Shown: in pieces, positions 32,998-41,932 of the stretch | Layout of the letters: every line of letters begins with the position of its first letter | Numbering within the stretch: the stretch's first letter is position 1 | DNA from: Halomonas sp. S3-1-1 | GTDB lineage: Bacteria; Pseudomonadota; Gammaproteobacteria; Pseudomonadales; Halomonadaceae | Length of the DNA: 64,000 nucleotides | Assembly: GCF_023757625.1 (NCBI RefSeq) | Contig: NZ_JALGBZ010000003.1 | Location: 616,885 to 680,884 of the forward strand | Direction of reading: 5' to 3' | The notes under the pieces: model-generated | The model's database searches: none | What the model was told of the DNA's origin: nothing | Seen by the model: the letters and a program-made list of their open reading frames with translations, nothing else | Translations under genes and position numbers: made by a program

Positions 32998-33702
32998 ATG
33001 ACACCCATGATGTCGGAAGGGCTCGCCGATTGGGCCGGCCCGATTTTCAACGGCGCGCTGGCCACGATAAAGATCGCCGTATTGGCTTACGCGATCGGTT
33101 TACTGCTGGGGCTGATTGGCGCGGCCGCCAAGCTGAGCCCCTGGGCACCGCTTCGCGGCGTTGCCATCGCTTACTCCACCTCCATTCGCGCCGTGCCAGA
33201 GCTGTTGCTGATTTTGCTGCTCTACTACGCCGGCAGCGAAGCGCTGGGCACGCTGCTCGCCCTGCTGGGCGTCGATGGCGTGCGCTTGACCGGCTTCGCC
33301 ACCGCCGTGGGCGTGCTCGCCTTCGTTCAGGGCGCCTACATGACCGAGGTGTTTCGCGGCGCTATCCTGGCCATCCCCAAAGGCCAGTTGGAGGCGGCCG
33401 ATGCTTTCGGCTTTTCGCGCTGGACGCGCTTTCACCGCTTCGTGCTGCCGGCCATGCTGCCCAACGCACTGCCGGGGATGTCGAATCTCTGGCTAATTCT
33501 GATCAAGGATACCGCTCTGATCAGCGTGATCGGCTTTAACGAGCTGTTCTTCACCATCCAGCAAGCCGCGGCCAGCAGCCGCGCCTATTTTCTCTTCTAC
33601 GCTGCGGCGGGCGCCATTTACCTTGTGATCACGCTGAGCTCCACGGCGCTGTTCGCGCGCCTGGAGCGCCGCGCGCGCCGCACTCAACCGGTGGAGGCTT
33701 GA
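32998..33702 (+). CDS. Amino acid ABC transporter permease (HisQ/ArtQ type)
   Basis: About 234 residues, with five hydrophobic segments. The HisMQ N-terminal stretch is GPIFNGALATIKIAVLAYAIGLLLGLIGA. The EAA loop is AILAIPKGQLEAADAFGFSRWTRFHRFVLPAMLPNALPGM. It pairs with the next permease as a heterodimer. The start is uncertain: ATGs at 32986, 32998 and 33007 are in frame. GAGG touches the first, so I prefer 32998. Its stop is followed immediately by the next ATG (TGAATG). Confidence 0.88.
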   Translation: MTPMMSEGLADWAGPIFNGALATIKIAVLAYAIGLLLGLIGAAAKLSPWAPLRGVAIAYSTSIRAVPELLLILLLYYAGSEALGTLLALLGVDGVRLTGFATAVGVLAFVQGAYMTEVFRGAILAIPKGQLEAADAFGFSRWTRFHRFVLPAMLPNALPGMSNLWLILIKDTALISVIGFNELFFTIQQAAASSRAYFLFYAAAGAIYLVITLSSTALFARLERRARRTQPVEA

Positions 33703-34428
33703 ATGGATTTTTCCTGGCTCAGCGACCCGTTCTATCAGGAGTATTTGTGGCAGGGTTTCGTCAACACGCTATGGCTGCTGCTGGTCTCTGCAGTGGGCGG
33801 GCAACTGCTCGCCGTGGGCGTGGCGCTGGCGCGCCTGCGCGGTCCGCGCCCTCTTGCCTGGTTCGCCGCGGCTTTTTCAAGCGTGATTCGCGGCACGCCC
33901 TTGCTGGTGCAGCTGTTCTTCTTCTACTACGGCGTCGGCCACCTGCTGGAAGGGGTGCCAGGGCTTCGCGAGACCTGGATCTGGCCGCTGATGCGCGACC
34001 CGTTCTTCTTCGGTGCGGTGACCTTCATCTGCAGCGTTGGCGCCTACTCCGGCGAGGTGATTCGCGGGGCCATGCTGAGCGTGCCGCCGGGCGAGTTGGA
34101 AGCCGGCCGCGCCTTTGGCCTCTCCGGGCGTCAGGTGCTCGTGAGGCTCTGGCTGCCCCGAGCGATCCAGCTCTGTCTGCCCACGCTTACCGGCGAGATG
34201 ATCCTGCTGCTCAAGTCGATTCCGCTGGTCTCGACCATCGCACTGATGGATCTGTTACAGGCCGCCAACATCATCCGCGACGAAACCTTTCTGGTCTACG
34301 AGCCGCTGCTGCTGATCGCCGGTATTTATCTGGCTACCACCGTGGTACTGACGGCGACGCTGCGTCTGGTGGAGATCAACTTCCCCGGCATGCGGCCGCG
34401 CTCACGCCGCTGGCTGCCTGTTCGCTAA
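33703..34428 (+). CDS. Amino acid ABC transporter permease (HisM/ArtM type)
   Basis: 241 residues, with five hydrophobic segments. The characteristic N-terminal stretch is YLWQGFVNTLWLLLVSAVGGQLLAVGVALARL, and FSSVIRGTPLLVQLFFFYYGVG follows. The EAA loop is AMLSVPPGELEAGRAFGLSGRQVLVRLWLPRAIQ. It starts directly after the stop of its partner permease. Together with the ATPase and binding protein it makes a complete importer. A longer overlapping frame starting at 33699 is out of frame and not a gene. Confidence 0.9.
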   Translation: MDFSWLSDPFYQEYLWQGFVNTLWLLLVSAVGGQLLAVGVALARLRGPRPLAWFAAAFSSVIRGTPLLVQLFFFYYGVGHLLEGVPGLRETWIWPLMRDPFFFGAVTFICSVGAYSGEVIRGAMLSVPPGELEAGRAFGLSGRQVLVRLWLPRAIQLCLPTLTGEMILLLKSIPLVSTIALMDLLQAANIIRDETFLVYEPLLLIAGIYLATTVVLTATLRLVEINFPGMRPRSRRWLPVR

Positions 34429-34453
34429 ACGCACGGAAAAAAGGATCTGCGCG

Positions 34454-35923
34454 ATGTCCGCATATTCCCCTCTCTCGTCTATCCCCACTCTCGACGAGCA
34501 GTTCATCGACAACGCCTGGCAGCCAAGCCGGGGCACGGCGCTGCTCGACGTCACCAACCCCTTCGACGGCGGCGTCATTGCCCGCGTGACCCGGGGCGAT
34601 GCGCGGGACGTCGATGCCGCGGTGGCGGCGGCGCGACGGGCGCTGCCCGGCTGGCGGGCCACCTCGGCGGCGCGCCGGGGCGAGTGCCTGGCAGCGATCG
34701 CCGAAGGGCTCGCTGCCAGGCGTGAGCCGCTGGTGGCGATGTCGAGTCTCAACAACGGCAAGCCACTTGCGGAGGCGCATCAGGATCTCGACGATGCCAT
34801 CGCTTGCTACCGCTACTACGCCGAGGCAGCAGCAGCGCTTGGCGAGCGCCAGGGCCAGCGAGAGCCTGGCGAGCAGGCGGAGCTGGAGGTGCGCCGCTAC
34901 TGGGAGCCGGTCGGGGTGGCGGGGCTGATCACGCCTTGGAACTTCCCACTGGTGAGCAGCGCCTGGAAGCTCGCCCCGGCGCTCGCCGCGGGCTGCACCG
35001 TGGTGTTCAAGCCTTCGGAAGTGACGCCGCTGCCCGAGCGCGTGCTCGCCGAGGTAATGCACGAGGCGGGGGTCCCGGCGGGGGTATTCAACCTGCTGCT
35101 TGGCGATGGCGCCAACGTCGGCGCCGCGCTCGGCGATCATCCGGGCATCGACAAGCTCTCCTTCACCGGCAGCAACGCCGTGGGCGAGGCGGTGATGCGC
35201 GCCGCGGCTCACGGCACGCGCCCGGTGTCACTCGAACTCGGCGGCAAGTCGCCGATCATCGTCACCGAGGACGCGGATCTCGACCTCGCCTGTGAACTGG
35301 TGATCAACGGCATCTGCTACAACGCCGGGCAGATGTGTTCGGCTACCAGCCGGCTGCTGGTCCATGAAAGCGTAAGCGAAGCGCTGTTCGAGAGAATCGA
35401 CGCCGCCATGCAGGCGCTGCGTCTGGGCGACCCAAACGCACCGAACACCGACATGGGACCGGTGGTCAGCGCCCTTCAGCGTGAGCGTATCGAGGCCTTC
35501 ATCGACCGCGCCCGCGAGACCGGGCTCGAAAGCCGCACCACGCTTGCGCCACATCCGGCCAGCGGCTTTTTCGTCGCCCCGCGGCTCTATCGCGATGTGC
35601 CTACCGACAGCGCCCTGTGGCGCGAAGAGATCTTCGGGCCGCTGCTTTGCGCGCGACACGTGGCGGGCGACGACGAAGCGATCGCGCTTGCCAACGACAG
35701 CGACTTTGGCTTGGCGGCGACGGTGGTCGCGGGAAGCGATGATCGTGCCGAGGCGATCGCTCGGCGCCTGGAGGTAGGCAACGTCTGGTGTAATAGCGAC
35801 CAAATTGCGCCGCCCCAGGGCAGTTGGGGCGGCATGAAGCGCAGCGGCATCGGCCGGGAGCTCGGCCCGGCCGGGCTCGAGGCTTATCTCGAGATCAAGT
35901 GCATCTCGCGCTCGCGGCGCTGA
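34454..35923 (+). CDS. Aldehyde dehydrogenase, betaine/amino-aldehyde (ALDH10-like) type
   Basis: 489 residues. Catalytic Cys is in NAGQMCSATSRLLVHESV, the general-base Glu in SLELGGKSPIIV, the active-site Asn in ITPWNFPLVSSAWK, and the NAD loop is FTGSNAVGE. CSATSR and NNGKPLAEAHQDLDDAIACYRYYA resemble plant-type betaine/aminoaldehyde dehydrogenases. These oxidise betaine aldehyde, 4-aminobutyraldehyde, 4-guanidinobutyraldehyde or 4-trimethylaminobutyraldehyde. In this operon the AruI product 4-guanidinobutyraldehyde is a natural candidate. AAAGGAT precedes the ATG. Its last 40 bases overlap the convergent dioxygenase gene. Confidence 0.88.
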   Translation: MSAYSPLSSIPTLDEQFIDNAWQPSRGTALLDVTNPFDGGVIARVTRGDARDVDAAVAAARRALPGWRATSAARRGECLAAIAEGLAARREPLVAMSSLNNGKPLAEAHQDLDDAIACYRYYAEAAAALGERQGQREPGEQAELEVRRYWEPVGVAGLITPWNFPLVSSAWKLAPALAAGCTVVFKPSEVTPLPERVLAEVMHEAGVPAGVFNLLLGDGANVGAALGDHPGIDKLSFTGSNAVGEAVMRAAAHGTRPVSLELGGKSPIIVTEDADLDLACELVINGICYNAGQMCSATSRLLVHESVSEALFERIDAAMQALRLGDPNAPNTDMGPVVSALQRERIEAFIDRARETGLESRTTLAPHPASGFFVAPRLYRDVPTDSALWREEIFGPLLCARHVAGDDEAIALANDSDFGLAATVVAGSDDRAEAIARRLEVGNVWCNSDQIAPPQGSWGGMKRSGIGRELGPAGLEAYLEIKCISRSRR

Positions 35924-37119
35924 CACATCCGATAGCGCGAGCGGACTTCGTCGCGCTCCATGTAACATCCTTGCAGCCAGCGGTGTCCGGTGCTGCCCTC
36001 GAAGGCGTCGCGGGCGTGCAGCAGCCGGCGGTTGTCAAAGATCACCAGATCCCCCGGCGCGTAGCTGAAGCGCAGGGCGAATTCGGGTTCGCGCAGCAGC
36101 CGCTGCAGCATCATCAGCGCCGCGTAGGCAGTCTCGACCTCGTCGAAGGGCGCCTGCAGCGGCCCGCGTAGAAAGTCGGCGATGCGCACTTCGAGCAGCT
36201 CGCCGCGCTCGTTCAGGCGAATCATCGGCGAGTACCAGACGTAGTCGGTGACCCGAGCGGTATTGGCATAGCACCAGTGCACGCGGGTCAGCGTCTCGAA
36301 GGCGGCGGGGTGGCGCGCGCGCAGCGCCTCAGCGACAGCGAAACCGTCGAGCATTACCGCCTGGCCGCCCTCGACGCTGTTCTCCAGACAGTGCAACATC
36401 TGCAGGCCCGGATGATACTCGCGGGTCGGTAGGTCCGTATGTGGCGGTAGCGCGATCGAGGTATAGGCGTTGGAGTCCGGGTTGGGCTTGGCCTTCACGT
36501 CGAACAGCTGGCCAAAATTGGTCGGACGCACCGGTCCGATTCGCCGGGCGATGGCCTCGAGTGAGCCGGGCTCGGTGGGCAGACCGCGCAGGCGCACCAA
36601 TCCCTTGCCCAGCACACTTTCGAGCGCCGGCTTTAGAATGCGTTCCTCTTCATCACTCCCCGCGTCGCTTTCGAGCAGCCCTGATGCGTCGAGGGTGTCC
36701 GCCACGCTCTCCGGGCCGCCGTGCCATAGCGTCACCGGTACCAGCGGCGCTTCGGGGTCGTCGGCATTGTCGTAGTCGTGGGCGCGCAGCCAGCCTGGGT
36801 GAAAGCGCAGGCGACTGTTATCGGGGGCGAAGGTAACCGCCAAGGCGCCAGCGGCGTCAATCTCGGCGCGCTCAACCTCGGGCCAGCCGGAAAGCTGCGA
36901 AAGATCCAAAATACGCTCGCGGGTGGCCGGGTTGATGGTGGTGTCGTCGGCGGCATTTTCGCGCAGCCAGATGCTGTGGTAGCGGCTCTCCCGTCCATCG
37001 CTCCAACGCAGGGTCACGATACGCGGTGTGGCGCTTACCGAGGCGATACTCGCCTCCACCGGCCAGGCGTCGTAGTCCGGCGTACAGGGCAGATCGAGAG
37101 AAGCGGTCGCGGTCGTCAT
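35884..37119 (-). CDS. Second gamma-butyrobetaine hydroxylase-family Fe(II)/2OG dioxygenase
   Basis: 411 residues, about 40 longer than the paralogue at 25-26 kb. The GBBH-like N-domain (RYHSIWLRENAADDTTINPATRERILDLSQL) keeps the NPATRER motif but no zinc-binding cysteines. The iron triad is His227-x-Asp229 (LPPHTDLPTREYHPGLQ) and His368 (RRLLHARDAFEG). NFGQLFDVKAKPNPDSNAYT resembles true butyrobetaine/trimethyllysine hydroxylases more than the TmpA-like protein does. AAGGAGG precedes the ATG at 37119; upstream extension is non-coding. It follows the second GlxA regulator by 77 bases on the same strand. Substrate uncertain; a gamma-butyrobetaine-like trimethylammonium acid is likely. Confidence 0.82.
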   Translation of the reverse strand: MTTATASLDLPCTPDYDAWPVEASIASVSATPRIVTLRWSDGRESRYHSIWLRENAADDTTINPATRERILDLSQLSGWPEVERAEIDAAGALAVTFAPDNSRLRFHPGWLRAHDYDNADDPEAPLVPVTLWHGGPESVADTLDASGLLESDAGSDEEERILKPALESVLGKGLVRLRGLPTEPGSLEAIARRIGPVRPTNFGQLFDVKAKPNPDSNAYTSIALPPHTDLPTREYHPGLQMLHCLENSVEGGQAVMLDGFAVAEALRARHPAAFETLTRVHWCYANTARVTDYVWYSPMIRLNERGELLEVRIADFLRGPLQAPFDEVETAYAALMMLQRLLREPEFALRFSYAPGDLVIFDNRRLLHARDAFEGSTGHRWLQGCYMERDEVRSRYRMCQRREREMHLISR

Positions 37120-37196
37120 GGAGCCTCCTTGGCGTTGTAAGATCCGCCGAGTATGGCGTCCTTTACCTGCCTCGACGCGACCAGATTCGACGCCGA

Positions 37197-38159
37197 CTAT
37201 GCACGATTCGACACTCCCCGTTGGCGTAGCTGGCTGGGCGTAACGCCGTGCTGGCGGCGAAAGGCGCGGGCGAAGCTCGAAGGCGAGGCGAAGCCGCAGG
37301 CAAGCCCCACCTGAACGACGCTGAGCGAGGTGGTGCTCAGAAGCTGGTGGGCGTGCTCGAGGCGCTTGGCCTGGTAAGCGCGCTGTGGCGAGGTGCCCAA
37401 GTGCTGAGAGAAGAGCCGTTCGAGCCGGCGCCATGAGATGCCAAGCTCTTGAGCCAGCGCGCTGACCGGCAGCGGCGACTCGAGCCGGCTCTCCATCAGC
37501 GCGATTGCCCGTTCGAGCAGCGGGTTGGCAGGCGTGACAGGGTCGCGCTGGCGGCTAGCGGGCAGGCGCCCCTGATCGTGGATCAACTGCTCGCGCACCC
37601 GGGCGCACAGCGCCTCGCCGTGGCGGCGGCGAATCAGGTCCAGGCTCATGTCGATCGCCGCGCTACCGCCGGCGCAGGAAAAGCTTGAACTATCGACCTC
37701 GAACACCGACTCGACTGCATCGACATGGGGGAAGCGGCGGCGAAAATCCGGCAGGCACTCCCAGTGCAGCGTCACCGTCGAGTCGTCCAGGAGTCCGGCG
37801 GCAGCCAGTGCGTAGCAGCCGGTATCGACGCCGCCCAGCACGCACTCCTTTTGCGCGCGCAGCCAGTCGAGCAGCACGTCGTCGATGGCGCGCAGCGGCT
37901 CGAAGCTTGCGCACACCGCCAGGCTCGTGACGCTGGTGGCGCTCTGCATCGGCGTGTCGACCTCCAAGGACATGCCGTTGGAGGCGATCACCGACGCTCC
38001 ATCGCGGCTGATTACCTGCCACTGGAACAGCGTTGTGCCGCTGAGGCGATTGGCAATGCGCAGCGGCTCGATGGCCGAGAAGAAGGCGACCATGGCGAAG
38101 CGCGGCAGCAGCAGAAAACCGATTTTCTCGGGCGTGGTCGCCGGGGGCTCTAGTCTCAT
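37197..38159 (-). CDS. GlxA-family AraC-type transcriptional regulator (right edge of island)
   Basis: 320 residues. A DJ-1/PfpI-like domain ([27 protein letters not shown]) is at ~15-190, and a C-terminal AraC domain ends [52 protein letters not shown]. It is a clear paralogue of the regulator at the left edge (shared [15 protein letters not shown] and GG.AAIDM positions). ATG at 38159 is chosen; an upstream extension of 39 codons is intergenic sequence. It lies upstream of and co-oriented with the second dioxygenase, and divergent from pnp. Probable inducer: a quaternary or cationic amino compound. Confidence 0.87.
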   Translation of the reverse strand: MRLEPPATTPEKIGFLLLPRFAMVAFFSAIEPLRIANRLSGTTLFQWQVISRDGASVIASNGMSLEVDTPMQSATSVTSLAVCASFEPLRAIDDVLLDWLRAQKECVLGGVDTGCYALAAAGLLDDSTVTLHWECLPDFRRRFPHVDAVESVFEVDSSSFSCAGGSAAIDMSLDLIRRRHGEALCARVREQLIHDQGRLPASRQRDPVTPANPLLERAIALMESRLESPLPVSALAQELGISWRRLERLFSQHLGTSPQRAYQAKRLEHAHQLLSTTSLSVVQVGLACGFASPSSFARAFRRQHGVTPSQLRQRGVSNRA

Positions 38160-38258
38160 GGGCAAAAAGAATACACCACCGCCGATGGTGAGGGCAGAGA
38201 GTGAGGCCCGGCGCGGGGCTATTTCGGGTTTCTGGTGGCCCTTGAAGGCTACACCGCC

Positions 38259-38264
38259 TAGAAT
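38259..38264 (+). promoter_or_regulatory. Possible -10 element of a pnp promoter
   Basis: TAGAAT lies about 60 bases before the pnp GTG. A -35 element is not obvious. Since pnp no longer follows rpsO, it needs its own promoter in the 166-base gap 38160-38325. Confidence 0.3.
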
Positions 38265-38325
38265 AGTGGCAGGCAAAACGACCCCAGAAAAGACAAGTAG
38301 CTATTTCATGTTAAAGGAAGTCGCC

Positions 38326-40470
38326 GTGAATCCGGTAAAAAAGACGTTTCAATTTGGCCGCAGCACCGTCACCCTGGAAACCGGGCGCATCGCCCGCCAG
38401 GCAAGCGGTGCCGTTATGGTCACCATGGACGACACCGTGGTGCTGTGTACTGTCGTCGCCAAGAAAGAAGTCAGCCCTCATCAGGCTTTCTTCCCGCTGT
38501 CGGTGCATTACCAGGAAAAGACCTACGCGGTCGGCAAGATTCCCGGCGGCTTCTTCAAGCGTGAAGGGCGCCCCACCGAGAAAGAGACGCTGACGTCGCG
38601 CCTTATCGACCGGCCGATCCGTCCGCTTTTCCCGAAGGGCTTCATGAACGAAGTGCAGGTGATCTGTACCGTTCTTTCCACCGATCGTAATCACGACCCG
38701 GATATCGCGGCGATGCTCGGCACCTCGGCGGCGCTTTCGATCTCCGGCGTGCCGTTTAACGGCCCGATCGGCGCGGCGCGTGTCGGCTTCAGCGAAGAGC
38801 AGGGTTACTTTTTGAACCCGACCGTCGAAGAGCTTGCTACCTCCGAGCTCAACATGGTCGTTGCCGGCACCCAGAACGCCGTGCTGATGGTCGAATCCGA
38901 AGCCCAGGAGCTTCTGGAAGACGAGATGCTCGGCGCCGTGCTTTACGGCCATCAGGAAATGCAGGTCGCCATCAGCGCCATTCAGGAGCTGACCCAGCAA
39001 GCCGGCAAGCCGCGCTGGGAGTGGCAGGCCGCTGAAGAGAACGCCGCGCTCAAGTCCGCCATGGCCGAGCAGTTCGAAACGAAGGTGGGCGAAGCCTACC
39101 GCATCACCGACAAAATGGAGCGTCAGGACGCGCTGGCCACGCTGAAAGAGCAGGCCATCGAAGCGCTGGGCGCCGTCGACGGTGAGCCGGTCAACGACAA
39201 GTTCGACCGCGACGAAGTGAAGGGCGCGTTCTCGAGCCTCGAGAAGCGCGTGGTGCGCTCGCGAGTGGTCAAGGGTGAGCCGCGTATCGACGGTCGCGAC
39301 AACACTACCGTTCGTCCGCTTGCCATCGAAGTCGGCGTGCTGCCCAAAACCCACGGCTCGGCGGTGTTCACACGCGGCGAGACCCAGGCGATCGCCGTCG
39401 CGACCCTCGGCACGCTGCGCGATTCGCAGCTAATCGAGTCGCTGGAAGGCGAGCGCAAGGACCGCTTCATGCTGCACTACAACTTCCCCCCCTACTCGGT
39501 GGGCGAAGCCGGCTTCATGGGCGGGCCGAAGCGTCGTGAAATCGGTCACGGTCGCTTGGCGCGCCGCGGTGTGCAGGCGATGCTGCCCTCTGAAGACGAA
39601 TTTCCCTACACCATTCGCGTGGTCTCCGAAATCACCGAATCCAACGGCTCGAGCTCCATGGCCTCGGTGTGCGGCTCTTCGCTGGCGCTGATGGACGCGG
39701 GTGTTCCGCTGAAAGCGCCGGTCGCCGGTATCGCCATGGGTCTGGTCAAGGACCCGGAAGGCTACGCGGTGCTGACCGATATCCTGGGTGACGAAGATCA
39801 CCTCGGCGATATGGACTTCAAGGTCGCGGGTTCCGAAGAGGGCGTTACGGCCCTGCAGATGGACATCAAGATCGAAGGCATCAACGAAGAGATCATGGAG
39901 ACCGCGCTGCAGCAGGCCCACCACGCGCGCATCGCGATCCTCGAGCAGATGAACGCCGTGATCAACCATAGCCGCACCGAGGTGTCCGAGAACGCGCCGT
40001 CGATGGCCACCATCAAGATCGACCCGGAGAAGATCCGCGACGTCATCGGCAAGGGCGGCGCGACCATTCGCAAGATTTGCGAAGACACCGGCGCGTCTAT
40101 CGATCTCGACGATGACGGCACTGTGCGTATTTACGCCGAAGACAAGAAAGCGGCCAAGGCTGCGATCGACACGGTACTGGCGATCACCGCGGAAGCCGAG
40201 ATCGGCAAGCTCTACAACGGCAAGGTCGTGCGGATCGCCGACTTCGGCGCGTTCGTGAACATCATGCCGGGCACCGACGGGCTGGTGCACATCTCGCAAA
40301 TCGTTGCCGAGCGCGTCAACAACGTACGCGACTTCCTCAACGAAGGCGACGACGTGGTGGTCAAGGTGCTCGACATCGACAACCGCAACCGCGTGAAGCT
40401 CTCCATCAAGGAGATCACCGAGGAAGAGAAAGCGGCCTTCGCCGCGCAGAGCGAAAGCGCCGCCGAGTAA
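38326..40470 (+). CDS. pnp: Polyribonucleotide nucleotidyltransferase (PNPase)
   Basis: 714 residues. It carries two RNase PH domains ([27 protein letters not shown] at the start; GLPxRREIGHG-type [17 protein letters not shown] in the second) joined by an alpha-helical domain. A KH domain follows ([20 protein letters not shown]), then an S1 domain ([26 protein letters not shown]). It is a phosphorolytic 3'-5' exoribonuclease of the degradosome. I chose the GTG at 38326 because AAAGGAAG lies 5 bases upstream; an ATG at 38308 is in frame without one. Confidence 0.96.
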   Translation: MNPVKKTFQFGRSTVTLETGRIARQASGAVMVTMDDTVVLCTVVAKKEVSPHQAFFPLSVHYQEKTYAVGKIPGGFFKREGRPTEKETLTSRLIDRPIRPLFPKGFMNEVQVICTVLSTDRNHDPDIAAMLGTSAALSISGVPFNGPIGAARVGFSEEQGYFLNPTVEELATSELNMVVAGTQNAVLMVESEAQELLEDEMLGAVLYGHQEMQVAISAIQELTQQAGKPRWEWQAAEENAALKSAMAEQFETKVGEAYRITDKMERQDALATLKEQAIEALGAVDGEPVNDKFDRDEVKGAFSSLEKRVVRSRVVKGEPRIDGRDNTTVRPLAIEVGVLPKTHGSAVFTRGETQAIAVATLGTLRDSQLIESLEGERKDRFMLHYNFPPYSVGEAGFMGGPKRREIGHGRLARRGVQAMLPSEDEFPYTIRVVSEITESNGSSSMASVCGSSLALMDAGVPLKAPVAGIAMGLVKDPEGYAVLTDILGDEDHLGDMDFKVAGSEEGVTALQMDIKIEGINEEIMETALQQAHHARIAILEQMNAVINHSRTEVSENAPSMATIKIDPEKIRDVIGKGGATIRKICEDTGASIDLDDDGTVRIYAEDKKAAKAAIDTVLAITAEAEIGKLYNGKVVRIADFGAFVNIMPGTDGLVHISQIVAERVNNVRDFLNEGDDVVVKVLDIDNRNRVKLSIKEITEEEKAAFAAQSESAAE

Positions 40471-40490
40471 TCGTAGCCGCGGTGTTCACT

Positions 40491-40528
40491 CCGCCCCCGC
40501 AGCCCCAGGCTGCGGGGGCGGAATCGTT
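40491..40528 (+). terminator. Terminator after pnp
   Basis: CCGCCCCCGCAGCC, loop CCA, GGCTGCGGGGGCGG, followed by AATCGTTT. A 14-bp perfect stem but a weak T-run. Confidence 0.7.
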
Positions 40529-40555
40529 TGGATACGCAGGACGTTAGGAGAGGGC

Positions 40556-41722
40556 ATGGAGCAGCAGGCAAGGTGGTGGGCGGTCATTGCGGTCATGAGT
40601 GGCATCTTTCTACTGGTGACCGCCGAGCAGCTACCGATTGGGCTGCTCTCCCAGGTGGCGCTGGATCTGGGGGTCACCGAGGGGACCGCCGGGCTGATGG
40701 TGACGGTGCCCGGCGTGGTGGCGGCGCTCTCCGCACCGCTTCTGCCGGTGGCGGTAGGCCGGCTCGATCGGCGGGTGATGCTCACTGGCCTGATGATCAG
40801 CATGACGCTTGGAAGCGTGCTCTCGGCGATGGCGGAAAGCTTTGTGTTGCTGCTGGCTGCGCGTGCGCTGATCGGCATGAGTATCGGCGGCTTTTGGGCC
40901 ATCGCCGGCAGCATCGCCCCCAGGCTCGTGCCCGAGGAGAAGGTTGCCCGCGCGATGACGATCATTTTCGGCGGCGTGACCGCGGCCTCGGTGCTCGGCG
41001 TGCCGCTGGGCACGCTACTTGGGGATATCAGCAGCTGGCGCTGGGTGTTCGGCGGGCTTGGCGGCTTTAGCCTGCTGACCGCCGGGCTGATCTGGCTGTG
41101 GCTGCCGGCGCTACCGCCTCGGGAGCCGGTACGCCTTGGCATGCTCTTCCAGCAGGTGTTCAACCGCGGCGTGCGAGTAGCGGTGCTCACCACCGCCTGC
41201 GTGGTCGTGGGCCACTTTGTTGCCTACACCTTCATCAGCCCGATTCTGCAGAATATCAGCGGTATCGAGCAGCGCAATGTCAGCACTCTGCTGCTGCTCT
41301 ACGGTGCCGCCGGCCTCATCGGTAACGTGGTGGCAGGCATGAAGGCGGCGCGCAACCCCTACGCCGCCGTGCTGGCCATTCCGGTACTGTTGCTGCTGGT
41401 AGTGGCCAGCTACCCGCTGCTGGGCACCCAGCCGGTCAGCGGCGTGGCGCTGTTAATGGTGTGGGGGGCGATCTTTGGCAGCATCTCGGTGAGCATCCAG
41501 ACCTGGATACTGCGCACCGCGCCGAATACCGAAGCGGCCACCGCGCTGATGGCGTTCGTGTTCAACATGTCGATCGGGGTCGGGGCGCTGATCGGCGGGC
41601 GAGTAGTCGACGCCACGAGCCTGCCCACCACCATGTGGGCCGCCGCGGTGTTGTTTCTGATCGGCGTGGTGCTGGTCGCGCGCACGCCGTCAAGGCTGGT
41701 CAACGGGGGGCGGATTCGCTGA
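40556..41722 (+). CDS. MFS transporter, DHA1 (NepI/AraJ-like) type
   Basis: 388 residues with twelve predicted hydrophobic segments. The motif-A-like loop between helices 2 and 3 is LPVAVGRLDRRVMLTG. The DHA1 motif-C region is GGVTAASVLGVPLGTLLGDISSWRWVFG. The close FLLVTAEQLPIGLLSQVALDLGVTEGTAGLMVT start matches purine-nucleoside or arabinose efflux-type members, so an exporter by proton antiport is likely. Substrate unknown. It stands alone between the pnp terminator and a palindromic repeat. Confidence 0.85.
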   Translation: MEQQARWWAVIAVMSGIFLLVTAEQLPIGLLSQVALDLGVTEGTAGLMVTVPGVVAALSAPLLPVAVGRLDRRVMLTGLMISMTLGSVLSAMAESFVLLLAARALIGMSIGGFWAIAGSIAPRLVPEEKVARAMTIIFGGVTAASVLGVPLGTLLGDISSWRWVFGGLGGFSLLTAGLIWLWLPALPPREPVRLGMLFQQVFNRGVRVAVLTTACVVVGHFVAYTFISPILQNISGIEQRNVSTLLLLYGAAGLIGNVVAGMKAARNPYAAVLAIPVLLLLVVASYPLLGTQPVSGVALLMVWGAIFGSISVSIQTWILRTAPNTEAATALMAFVFNMSIGVGALIGGRVVDATSLPTTMWAAAVLFLIGVVLVARTPSRLVNGGRIR

Positions 41723-41769
41723 GGGTCGAATCTGGAGGTTGCGGGTTTCAAGAACGGTGGCCCGAAAGC

Positions 41770-41848
41770 AGCCCTACGCGGGGGCGCTGTGAATACCTCC
41801 CTGTACGCTACTTTCGCCATCCCTGGCGAAAGACCCCCGCGTAGGGCT
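41770..41848. repeat. Nested palindromic repeat element (REP/MITE-like)
   Basis: Perfect 15-bp inverted repeats (AGCCCTACGCGGGGG at 41770-41784, CCCCCGCGTAGGGCT at 41834-41848) enclose a 49-base core. The core holds a second hairpin, CTTTCGCCA-TCCC-TGGCGAAAG (41811-41832). No coding frame is sensible. It resembles intergenic mosaic repeats seen in Halomonas-type genomes, from memory. Intergenic, between the MFS gene and the thiolase terminator. Confidence 0.65.
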
Positions 41849-41879
41849 ACTTCCGGTCGCGTCTGGATGCGAGATAACC

Positions 41880-41910
41880 AAAAAGCCTCGGCAAATTGCC
41901 GAGGCTTTTT
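41880..41910. terminator. Bidirectional terminator between the MFS gene and the thiolase gene
   Basis: AAAAAGCCTCGGCA, loop AAT, TGCCGAGGCTTTTT. It is symmetrical, so it serves the thiolase gene on the minus strand and the MFS gene on the plus strand. Confidence 0.9.
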
Positions 41911-41932
41911 AATTTACTGCTGGTCAGGTTTA

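Noticed and set aside
33699..34589. 296-codon plus-strand frame across the second permease and the ALDH start
   Set aside because: Out of frame with the clear permease and dehydrogenase; no membrane pattern.
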